Shown here piece after piece: positions 54,258 through 61,661 of a DNA stretch of 64,000 bases (within the stretch, counting starts at the first letter, position 1; every line of letters begins with the position of its first letter). The notes beneath the pieces were generated by a model, which made no database searches, was not told the origin of the DNA, and saw nothing but the letters and a program-made list of their open reading frames with translations. The DNA lies in the NCBI RefSeq assembly GCF_000745015.1, contig NZ_JQNA01000002.1:1798001-1862000 (forward strand). Direction: 5' to 3'. The position numbers and the translations under genes were made by a program. This DNA is from Burkholderia sp. 9120 (GTDB taxonomy: Bacteria > Pseudomonadota > Gammaproteobacteria > Burkholderiales > Burkholderiaceae).

Positions 54258-55460
54258 TCAGTCCGCGGTATTCCCGTGGGCGGGAAATTGCGAGCGGGCC
54301 TTTCCGCCTGGCAGCGGTGACCACCCCGGCCGCGCACTCTGAGCTGAATCGATGATCACCAGATAATGTCCGGCCCATGGCGTCGGAGTGCGTCTGGGCT
54401 TCAATATCCACAGCGATTGGCCCGCTGCCACCCGCGCTTCATAGTCCGCGTCAAGAATTCCGTGGTTGTCAAAGAAGACATTCAGCGCGGCTGGAATGCG
54501 AACACACCCCTTTGAATGACGAACGCCGAGGACGGGCTCCAGCTTGTCCGGATCCGTCGCGTGCATCTGGAACCGCATCTGGGACTTCCCGCCCTTTCCC
54601 CACCCTCGTTCGCCCTGGGCCCAGCCGAAATCGTAGATGCGCATATCACGAGCACCATAGCCCCGAATCTTGAATTCGTTGAGCGTCCCCTCCGAGCGAA
54701 AGTCCATATTCCGCGGCGTATGTTCGAACACGCCCAGAGGCGTGATGAAGTGATCGTAACTTCCAGGAAGACCAGTTGACACCGGCGTTGCTCCGAGCAT
54801 CCGCCAGATGCCATCCGGCTTTGCCCGAAAGTAGATGAATAGCGCCTGCACGTTCTTGCTGCGATCGACAAGCACAACATACTCGTTTGCGATCGATCCA
54901 ACGGAGTTTTGCTGCAGGGCCTGCTGCAACTTTGCGCCATAGAACAATTGTGCGGCTGCTGGGACGTTTAGCCGTCTTTCAACTTCCTTCGCGAAAGTCT
55001 TGCCCATTTCACTGGCGCCGGCGGGGTCGAGCGCTTGTGCCTGTGCCTCATTAGGCGCGACCAGGTCAGGCGTAGCGTCGACATTCGGATCGCCATCTGA
55101 TTTAATCTGCCCTGGCTGCGCCGCGTCACCGGTTGAAGGGATAGATGATGCTGTACCTGCGCCGATACCGTCGTTCGACGAGTAGATATCGTCGGACGAT
55201 ATGGGTACGCGAGAATCGCGTAAAACCCAGCGCGTTCGCATTGCGTCGACTTTAAGAATCCATTTGGCCTTGTCACGCCTACTTCCGAACCCCTGTATGA
55301 CGTGTTGCTGCTCACCGGTCGCCGCCACCGGACGCGCATTGGAAGCTTGCGCTGGATCAACACTGCTACTTGCGCGGTTCAATTGCACTGTTGCGGCTAG
55401 AACTGCAACCAGTGCTAAAGCTGCCGCGCCAATCCGATACGTCACTATGCCGTTTTTCAC
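54258..55460 (-). CDS. L,D-transpeptidase (YkuD domain)
   Basis: The 400-residue protein has an N-terminal membrane anchor (GAAALALVAVLAATVQL), a long polar linker, and a YkuD domain with HFITPLGVFEHTPRNMD and the catalytic HSKGCVRIPAALNVFFDNHG (Cys nucleophile). These enzymes form 3-3 cross-links or attach lipoproteins to peptidoglycan and matter in non-growing cells. It converges on the BON gene with 22 bases between stops. The linker (~residues 40-150) is longer than in most family members. No island motif is seen upstream. Confidence 0.9.
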   Translation of the reverse strand: MKNGIVTYRIGAAALALVAVLAATVQLNRASSSVDPAQASNARPVAATGEQQHVIQGFGSRRDKAKWILKVDAMRTRWVLRDSRVPISSDDIYSSNDGIGAGTASSIPSTGDAAQPGQIKSDGDPNVDATPDLVAPNEAQAQALDPAGASEMGKTFAKEVERRLNVPAAAQLFYGAKLQQALQQNSVGSIANEYVVLVDRSKNVQALFIYFRAKPDGIWRMLGATPVSTGLPGSYDHFITPLGVFEHTPRNMDFRSEGTLNEFKIRGYGARDMRIYDFGWAQGERGWGKGGKSQMRFQMHATDPDKLEPVLGVRHSKGCVRIPAALNVFFDNHGILDADYEARVAAGQSLWILKPRRTPTPWAGHYLVIIDSAQSARPGWSPLPGGKARSQFPAHGNTAD

Positions 55461-55711
55461 GTTGAATTTTCGCTATGTCGCCTGCCAGCACTCAAGTGAC
55501 GTCATGAAGGGCACGGCCGTTTTATTTCAAACGATGCAATATTGGCCATCGTGGTTTTGGTGATTGCTACCAGTGCATCGCTCGCAAAGAAACCGTGACG
55601 GCAGTGGCTAAGACGTTCGGAAAGTCAGGAAGCGCTCGAAAACATTGTCGTCGATCACTTCGTATGAGATGACGGATCTCGCACTTCCGAAGAACACTCG
55701 CATACCTGAAG

Positions 55712-55885
55712 TCACGCGTTGTTGCTGCGCGACTTCACGCGCACCGGCGCGAGTACCGGCATGATCTGCCCGAGCGTGCCTGAGGATTGGTTCCGCAGTG
55801 TGATAGTACGGCGCCTGCGAGACATCATCCATTCAAGCAGGCACGTGCACACTCGCGTCGATGTCGAAAAATATTTGCGTTTCAT
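55712..55885 (-). CDS. Possible 57-residue basic protein
   Basis: ATG 55885 has AGGGAG seven bases upstream, a strong site. The product (MKRKYFSTSTRVCTCLLEWM...) is very basic with no recognisable fold. An overlapping frame ending at 55608 (APYYHTAEPILRHARADHAG) looks equally protein-like but has an in-frame stop and no start, so a frameshifted gene is the alternative. Nothing else is seen between 55461 and 55930. Confidence 0.3.
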   Translation of the reverse strand: MKRKYFSTSTRVCTCLLEWMMSRRRRTITLRNQSSGTLGQIMPVLAPVRVKSRSNNA

Positions 55886-55930
55886 CACGACTCCCTTCGA
55901 ATCATCTAGATCTTGCTGTGAGGACTGACT

Positions 55931-56800
55931 TTAAGCGGCGGTCTTAAGCGGCGTGACGGGCGCACCTGCGAGATCATTTCCCGCGATCGCCAGTGCAAGC
56001 GCCGGATTCAGGCTATCAACCATCGACGTCGGCATCAGAATCGTCGCTCCGCGTTCTTTAGTCGTTTCGTAGATGATGTTCATGGCACGCAACTGGAGCG
56101 CACCGGGTTGCTTTTCATAAACTCTCGCAGCCTCAACGAAGTTCGCTGCGATTGCGGCTTCCGCAGAACCCAAAATGACGCGAGCCTGCTTTTCCCGCTC
56201 GGCCTGTGCCTGACGCGACATCGCGTCTTGCAAGGCAACCGGAATCGCCACGTCGCGGATTTCAACTGAGCCGACTGCGATACCCCACGCCGCTGTCTTG
56301 CCGCCGATCTCGTCTCGCAGATGAGCATCCGCAACGGTGCGATCCGACAGAAGCGTTGCCAACATCGAAGAGCCGATCAGTTCGCGTAGCGTCGTCTGGG
56401 CGACACGGTCGATTGCCTGACGGTAATCCGTGATGGATAGCGCGGCTTTCTGTGCATCGCAAACGTGCCAGAAAATGATCGCGTCGACGTTGACAGGCAC
56501 CGTGTCCTTCGTCAGTGCCTGCTCCGCATTGAACGCGGTCGTCTGGATCCGTTCGTCGATGATGGCGACCACACTGTCCAGAACGGGAATGATCATGAAG
56601 AAGCCCGCGCCTCTTACGCTCTGCAATTTTCCGACGCGCAAGATCACGAACTTTTCCCAAACATTCGCTACCTTGACGGACATGACGACGAGAAAAGCAA
56701 TGATAAAGAGCGGGATCCCAGCGTAGACATTCACCAATGCGCCAGTTGCAAGCCCGGCGAGTACGAAGACTGTGGAAATTAGCAGCGTGATTGGATTCAT
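55931..56800 (-). CDS. Slipin / SPFH-domain membrane protein
   Basis: ATG 56800 begins MNPITLLISTVFVLAGLATG; the longer frame is not conserved in character. Two hydrophobic segments occupy residues 5-50, then the SPFH domain: EKFVILRVGKLQSVRGAGFF, IDERIQTTAFNAEQALTKDT and VDAIIFWHVCDAQKAAL, then the helical part rich in Ala and Glu (QAQAEREKQARVILGSAEAA). The 289-residue slipin forms membrane microdomains and often works with an NfeD protease, which is absent here. It lies 73 bases after the downstream-reading PRC gene and may be co-transcribed with it. Confidence 0.92.
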   Translation of the reverse strand: MNPITLLISTVFVLAGLATGALVNVYAGIPLFIIAFLVVMSVKVANVWEKFVILRVGKLQSVRGAGFFMIIPVLDSVVAIIDERIQTTAFNAEQALTKDTVPVNVDAIIFWHVCDAQKAALSITDYRQAIDRVAQTTLRELIGSSMLATLLSDRTVADAHLRDEIGGKTAAWGIAVGSVEIRDVAIPVALQDAMSRQAQAEREKQARVILGSAEAAIAANFVEAARVYEKQPGALQLRAMNIIYETTKERGATILMPTSMVDSLNPALALAIAGNDLAGAPVTPLKTAA

Positions 56801-56873
56801 TACACTCTTCTTCGAAACAGACAGCGTGTTCAGGTGAACATTCTGCCGGATGCAACCCACACATCCGAGGGGG

Positions 56874-57701
56874 TTATCTCTCGCTTGCCGGCTCGAGTGG
56901 CGCGCTATCCTGGCTTTCTTCCGGCAGCCAATACTCATGTTGCCCGTAGTGTTTGTGTAGCCGCTCCTCGAAGGATCTATCGATCGGAAACTTGCCGCTG
57001 AATGCCGGACTGCTTTTTATTTCATCGCGCGTCAACTGCGTCGACACGGTCGATCCGATCCAATCTATATGGTTCAGCCAGCGGGTGGAAATCAACACTT
57101 CCTTGCCCCCTGGCCACCAGTTTCTCGTATCGACGATCAGGTATCGGATGACCCACGCAGCGTCGTCGAACACGAAGCCGTGAACATGGCCAATTCCGCC
57201 GTCCGCCGCCTCGATGCCATAGCCCTTGATTGCGCGGGTGCTGCGCAAATGGGTGTCTTCGGTGCGTGCGTCCTCTTCATGCTCAAGTCGCCGCATTCGC
57301 GCATCGATTTCGACGTCTGGTGCTGCACTCACGGACCCGAAGGACGGATAGGCGCCCATGCCCCACACGTAGGCACCACCCCAATACGGCGGATAGCCGT
57401 AATAGCCAAGGTAGTCGATCTCATGCTGGCGCGACACGGGCTTATGCGTATCGATGTCCGGACAGTCCTTGACCTGCTGACGAGTCACATTTACCTTGAT
57501 CGTCCCGACATCCTGACTGTTCGACTCGAACGAGTAGGGTGAGATCAGGACACGATCTCTATCGAACCAGTGCCCTGTTTCGACGATCAGGTAACGGACG
57601 CCCCACGCCTCGTCGTCAAAATAGACCTCGTCGACGCTGCCGATTTCGCCATCACGCGCCATCACCGGGTTTCCGTAAAGGCTCTCAATGCTTCGCAACA
57701 T
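56874..57701 (-). CDS. Double PRC-barrel protein
   Basis: The 275-residue product starts at MLRSIESLYGNPVMARDGEI with GGGAG upstream. Two PRC barrels: residues ~1-75 (IGSVDEVYFDDEAWGVRYLI, VLISPYSF) and ~165-235 (IGHVHGFVFDDAAWVIRYLI, VLISTRWLNHIDW), joined by a Tyr/Gly/Trp-rich linker (YLGYYGYPPYWGGAYVWGMG). There is no signal peptide. It is upstream of the slipin gene on the same strand. Two motif copies (57860 and 57964) precede it. Confidence 0.88.
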   Translation of the reverse strand: MLRSIESLYGNPVMARDGEIGSVDEVYFDDEAWGVRYLIVETGHWFDRDRVLISPYSFESNSQDVGTIKVNVTRQQVKDCPDIDTHKPVSRQHEIDYLGYYGYPPYWGGAYVWGMGAYPSFGSVSAAPDVEIDARMRRLEHEEDARTEDTHLRSTRAIKGYGIEAADGGIGHVHGFVFDDAAWVIRYLIVDTRNWWPGGKEVLISTRWLNHIDWIGSTVSTQLTRDEIKSSPAFSGKFPIDRSFEERLHKHYGQHEYWLPEESQDSAPLEPASER

Positions 57702-57859
57702 AGTCGATGCTCCCTGCTCCGATTCAGCTAAAGCCCTTCCAATTGAAGATAGGCTCGAATGTCCGGCGATCCGCTTTGACGACGCAGACTGGTCAAAGTG
57801 AATACGCGACGGCTTCCTGTAACTCGATAGTAGAGATTTGGAGATCATGTCGATAGCGT

Positions 57860-57872
57860 CGGAAACTACTTA
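57860..57872 (-). promoter_or_regulatory. Island motif copy 7 (TAAGTAGTTTCCG)
   Basis: Plus strand CGGAAACTACTTA, one mismatch, 159 bases upstream of the double PRC gene. Confidence 0.55.
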
Positions 57873-57963
57873 GCGACCCGCTACCAAAGCGTTGCGCTCT
57901 CGTCGCAAAGCGCTATCAGAGCGGGTCGGTCACGGCGCACACCGTTTCCTGATCTGATAAGGC

Positions 57964-57976
57964 CGGAAACTACGCA
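57964..57976 (-). promoter_or_regulatory. Island motif copy 8 (TGCGTAGTTTCCG)
   Basis: Plus strand CGGAAACTACGCA, one mismatch; tandem with copy 7 at 104 bases. The surrounding gap (57702-58184) holds no supported gene. Confidence 0.5.
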
Positions 57977-58184
57977 GCGGGAGCGGTTCGATGCCCGACC
58001 CTGGGTGCCCTACAACAGCGACAAACGGTCAATGGAGACTCACGACACTTGAACATGACAAAAATTCAAATTAGCCCGTTTTTCTGATCGATAGCGTACA
58101 GACTCGAAATCAAAAGCAGTACAAAATGTGTCGGATGAATGTCACTCGATACCGATTACGGCCGACGTTCCTGAGGGCACTGTC

Positions 58185-58472
58185 ATGACTATTCCCACCA
58201 CCCAATACAAAGGCTATGAGCTGCGCGCCTACACTCATCAAGCCTTCCCTCCTTTCGACGACCCTTATGCACAAGGTCCAAGGCGATTTTCCTCAGTCGT
58301 GCGCATTGACGCCAACCCACCAACCGATATCGAAGCGCGCCGCTTTTCGACCGTGTTCGACGGGGTACCCCCTTCCAACCCGGACGCAGCGATCGCTCTT
58401 GCGATGCAGTTCGGCAAAGATATCGTTGACGGCAAGGTGCAGGCAAAAGAACTGCCTGTGACAGTGTCGTGA
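58185..58472 (+). CDS. Small conserved-looking protein of unknown function
   Basis: ATG 58185 has GAGGG ten bases upstream; the longer frame from 58128 has none. The 95 residues (TTQYKGYELRAYTHQAFPPF, DDPYAQGPRRFSSVVRIDAN, FGKDIVDGKVQAKELPVTVS) form a compact alpha/beta pattern with no Cys or signal peptide. Codon use is good. It diverges from the PRC-slipin pair. Function unknown. Confidence 0.55.
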   Translation: MTIPTTQYKGYELRAYTHQAFPPFDDPYAQGPRRFSSVVRIDANPPTDIEARRFSTVFDGVPPSNPDAAIALAMQFGKDIVDGKVQAKELPVTVS

Positions 58473-58578
58473 ACTCTGCCGCACGAGCCTTCTCAGGCTA
58501 TTCACCGAGTTCAAGGGCCTGCCACGTGCTCGCGTCTAGCACGCCCTTGCAATTCAAGCCCGCGTGCTGCATGTCTCT

Positions 58579-58734
58579 TTACAGACCGTAACGCTCTCGC
58601 AGGCTGTCCCGGGTGCGCTGTCTCGCCGAGTTGGAACAAACGGCCAGCGGTGCCGGCTGGTGTCGGAACCGGTACAGCGAGACTCCGAACATCAATCCCA
58701 TTCCTAACACGATTCCAATAATTGCGGAGGTCAT
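58579..58734 (-). CDS. Small single-pass membrane protein
   Basis: GGAGAAATAG precedes ATG 58734. The 51 residues consist of one hydrophobic helix (TSAIIGIVLGMGLMFGVSLY) and a basic cytosolic tail with SARQRTRDSLRERYGL. It lies 160 bases after gnd. Short membrane proteins of this type are often stress-induced; nothing more can be said. Confidence 0.5.
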   Translation of the reverse strand: MTSAIIGIVLGMGLMFGVSLYRFRHQPAPLAVCSNSARQRTRDSLRERYGL

Positions 58735-58792
58735 ATCTATTTCTCCGAGTTGATGTACAGCCGAGAAAGTGCTTGCGCTCGAGCATCTGGCA

Positions 58793-58813
58793 CCCGGCGC
58801 CCGGCGCCCGGCA
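58793..58813. repeat. Three tandem copies of a 7-base GC repeat
   Basis: CCCGGCG is repeated three times head to tail between the small membrane protein gene and gnd. Slippage-prone; no function assigned. Confidence 0.5.
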
Positions 58814-58894
58814 CGTCGATTTTGTGGAGGGCAAGATAGTACACGCGCTATTCTGCGAAGAAGACGAGCACGTCCGACCGAGGCGCGAACATCT

Positions 58895-59932
58895 TCAGGC
58901 TCCGGCTTTCGGCGCTGATCTCTCGAGATGGCCTCCAAATTCATTGCGCATGGCTGACAATATTTTCGAAGCAAAGTCGGCGTCTCCTCGCGAGCTAAAG
59001 CGCTCAAAGAGTGCGGCGCTCAACACGGGAGCCGGTACGGCTTCATCAATAGCGGCCATGATCGTCCAGCGACCTTCGCCGGAGTCCGACACCCTGCCCT
59101 CATATTTCGCCAGCGCGGGATCGTCCTGAAGAGCGGCTGCGGTAAGGTCCAGCAACCAGGAACCGATGACGCTGCCTCGACGCCACACTTCGGCAATTTC
59201 GGGCAAATCAAGCGTGTATTGGTAATACTCCGGGTTTCGCAGCGGTGTCGTTTCAGCGTCGGCATCGCCTGTCCGCGTACCTGCGTTCGCGTTATGCAAG
59301 ATATTCAGTCCCTCGGCATAGGCGGCCATGATCCCGTATTCAATGCCGTTATGAACCATCTTGACGAAATGGCCGGCGCCGTGCACGCCACAATGCAGGT
59401 AACCTTGGTCGGCGGTACGCTCGAGGCTGCCGTCCTTGCTTCTCCCTTGTGTGACGGGGACGTCACCCGCGCCCGGCGCGAGTGCCGCAAAGATTGGTGC
59501 AAGACGCTGCACGACGTTTTTTTCTCCGCCAATCATAAGGCAGTAGCCACGGTTGAGGCCAAATACGCCACCGCTCGTTCCTACATCGACGTGATGAATC
59601 TCTCGGGATCTCAGCTCAGCGCTACGGCGAATATCATCGCGGTAGTACGAATTCCCTCCATCGATCACGATGTCGCCTGAATCGAGCAGCGGCGTAAGTT
59701 TCGCCAGTTCCTGATCGACGACGGCAGCGGGTACCATCAGCCAGATTGCGCGCGGTTTGGTCAAACGGGAAACGAAGTTTTCCAGAGAGTCAGCGCCTAC
59801 AGCACCGAGTGCCTGAAGTTCTTTCACTACGTCCTCGTGAGAGCCGTACACGACACATTCCTGATCTTTCTGCAGAAGGCGGCGCACCATATTGCTGCCC
59901 ATGCGCCCAAGTCCAATCATTCCTACTTGCAC
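58895..59932 (-). CDS. gnd: 6-phosphogluconate dehydrogenase, decarboxylating (short form)
   Basis: The 345-residue protein is the shorter, bacterial/plant-type GND rather than the 470-residue form. N-terminal nucleotide site MIGLGRMGSNMVRRL, IVIDGGNSYYRDD, VDVGTSGGVFGLNRGYCLMI and HFVKMVHNGIEYGIM with the catalytic Lys. Short GNDs frequently prefer NAD+ over NADP+. It makes ribulose 5-phosphate, CO2 and NAD(P)H, completing the oxidative branch begun by pgl. Motif copy 9 lies 139 bases upstream. Confidence 0.93.
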   Translation of the reverse strand: MQVGMIGLGRMGSNMVRRLLQKDQECVVYGSHEDVVKELQALGAVGADSLENFVSRLTKPRAIWLMVPAAVVDQELAKLTPLLDSGDIVIDGGNSYYRDDIRRSAELRSREIHHVDVGTSGGVFGLNRGYCLMIGGEKNVVQRLAPIFAALAPGAGDVPVTQGRSKDGSLERTADQGYLHCGVHGAGHFVKMVHNGIEYGIMAAYAEGLNILHNANAGTRTGDADAETTPLRNPEYYQYTLDLPEIAEVWRRGSVIGSWLLDLTAAALQDDPALAKYEGRVSDSGEGRWTIMAAIDEAVPAPVLSAALFERFSSRGDADFASKILSAMRNEFGGHLERSAPKAGA

Positions 59933-60070
59933 AGTGAGTCTCCTTGGAGGTCTGTTGAGGCAACCGGGAGCGTTTCACCCGGATCCGTCTGACACTGTTT
60001 GTTCGGCGGACGTCCAATTGGAACGCTATCGTCCTTGATGATAGGCGTCGCCCGTTTGACTGGGCAGGTT

Positions 60071-60083
60071 CGGAAACTACTCA
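60071..60083 (-). promoter_or_regulatory. Island motif copy 9 (TGAGTAGTTTCCG)
   Basis: Plus strand CGGAAACTACTCA, exact consensus, upstream of gnd. It also lies just ahead of the MlaE fragment, whose original promoter and N-terminus are missing. Confidence 0.65.
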
Positions 60084-60148
60084 TCTTCACGCTGTCGATG
60101 CATTACGTTCATGCAATTCGAAGGAAAACGAACCAGTCGCCTTTTGCA

Positions 60149-60562
60149 ATGAAGGCCGGCGAACAGCTATCGGCCATGGAGATGATGGCGGTCGACCCGA
60201 TCAAGGTCGTCATTGCGCCGCGGATGCCGGCAGGCGTAATCGCAATGCCGCTCCTCGCCGCCATTTTCAATGCCGTAGGCGTGATCGGTGGCTATATCGT
60301 CGGTGTTGTAATGATTGGCGTCGATTCCGGCGCTTTCTGGTCACAGATGCAAGGCGGCGTCGGTGTTTGGCGAGATGTCAGAAACGGTGTGGTAAAGAGT
60401 ATCGTCTTTGGCTTTGCGGCGACCTTCATCTCCCTCTACCAGGGGTACGAAGCGCAACCGACCCCGGGAGGCGTGTCGAGTGCAACAATCAGAACGGTAG
60501 TCTATTCGTCACTTGCCCTGCTTGGCCTTGACTTTATGATGACTGCGCTGATGTTCAACTAA
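60149..60562 (+). pseudogene. MlaE-type ABC permease, N-terminally truncated
   Basis: The frame MKAGEQLSAMEMMAVDPIKV, AMPLLAAIFNAVGVIGGYIV, GVDSGAFWSQMQGGVGVWRD and IVFGFAATFISLYQGYEAQP is the C-terminal half of an MlaE lipid-transport permease, ending LDFMMTALMFN. The first ~half (including the earlier helices) is missing and upstream sequence does not continue the homology. No MlaF or MlaD partner is nearby. A relic. The following gap, 60563-60836, shows nothing supported. Confidence 0.8.
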
Positions 60563-60836
60563 CTCGGGCAAGCACTTCCGATCTACACAAACCATGCGAT
60601 TCAGTCAGCGGAGTTGCCGTAAACGAGAAATTGCTATCTCGAAGTCGCGGAGATTCTCCTCTACCGTCTTGAGACAAGACAGTAACGATATCGGCGTACG
60701 GAGAGAACTTCGTCGATGTGAATGCTGCCCGGCAGGATGCGCGATGTTGATATGACATTGCGCAATCCAGCATACCTGCCGTTCTGGTCAAATGACCCGC
60801 CAACTGTGCCCATCAAGTTGGCGGCTACAGGCTTCT

Positions 60837-61088
60837 TCAGGCGACAGTAATCTTGTTATTGACAGAAGTGGTGCCAGGCGCGGCCCAGGCGGCGGCGCTC
60901 GCCTCCTCCCGTTCGTACCAGGACTCAACGCTACCGGTCAGATTCACTTTGCCACCCTGCGCGGTCACGGTGATTGAGGCGGGGTCAAACCTCGCCCGGT
61001 CCAATGCAACCAGGATGTTGTCCCGGATCTCCGATGTGTTAGGTCTCGGCTTGATGGTGATGTCGTTTGACAGGCCGACAACACCTAG
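60837..61088 (-). pseudogene. BON-domain protein, 5' part displaced by an IS5 insertion
   Basis: The C-terminal 84 residues of a three-BON protein: LGVVGLSNDITIKPRPNTSE, ASITVTAQGGKVNLTGSVES, VNNKITVA. It matches the end of the intact gene at 53579-54235. The frame is cut at 61088 by GGAAGGTCTGCACAAG, the terminal repeat of an IS5-family element; CTAG just before it may be the target duplication. The first two BON domains should lie beyond the right end of the window, on the far side of the element. Confidence 0.8.
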
Positions 61089-61238
61089 GGAAGGTCTGCA
61101 CAAGCCGCTTTCAGGGTACTAACCTTCTGCCACTCGGGCCGTATCAGCCATAAGAGTCTGCTGGCAGGTTGGTCGTCCGGTTCCTGAAGCGTGACAACCT
61201 TTGTCTACCGAGACTCGCGAGCTCAATCTCAAAGCAGT

Positions 61239-61661
61239 TCAAGCTATCCGCAAAGCCTTGCGTGCCATCCACAGGTTGCCCAGGGCAAACAATGTCGTGA
61301 TCTGGGCCGTGTTCTTCATCAACCCTCGGTACCGGGTCTTCGTATAACCAAACTGCTGCTTGAGGATACGGAACGGATGTTCAACCTTGGCGCGGATGCC
61401 GGCCTTCAGGCGTTCAATCTGATCGAATACCGCGTCCAGACGATCGCTCAGGTCCAGTTTCCGACGCTTGCCCGGTCGCATCGCGACATGCCAGCGAACC
61501 GGGTTCCCCTGGCAGCGCTTCTCGATACCCTGATAGCCGGCGTCAGCGTACACATCCGTTTCCTTTCCGTGCAACAACGCTTCGGCCGCATTGATGTCGT
61601 GAACGTTGGCAGCTGTACCGATGACGGTGTGGACCAGCCCCGACTCAGCGTCTACGCCGAT
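61239..61661 (-). CDS. IS5 transposase, 3' exon
   Basis: 141 codons starting exactly at a codon boundary with IGVDAESGLVHTVIGTAANV, then YADAGYQGIEKR (DDE Asp) and RLKAGIRAKVEHPFRILKQQ (the YREK-type region with the catalytic Glu), ending WMARKALRIA. Splicing out the intron would join it in phase to the upstream exon ending WYFGMKAH. Alone it cannot be a working transposase. Confidence 0.85.
   Translation of the reverse strand: MGVDAESGLVHTVIGTAANVHDINAAEALLHGKETDVYADAGYQGIEKRCQGNPVRWHVAMRPGKRRKLDLSDRLDAVFDQIERLKAGIRAKVEHPFRILKQQFGYTKTRYRGLMKNTAQITTLFALGNLWMARKALRIA

Noticed and set aside
39406..60083. The 13-base motif as insertion-sequence ends or a REP-type repeat
   Set aside because: It is not paired, not palindromic, flanks no mobile gene and keeps a fixed orientation to neighbouring starts, which fits a binding site better.
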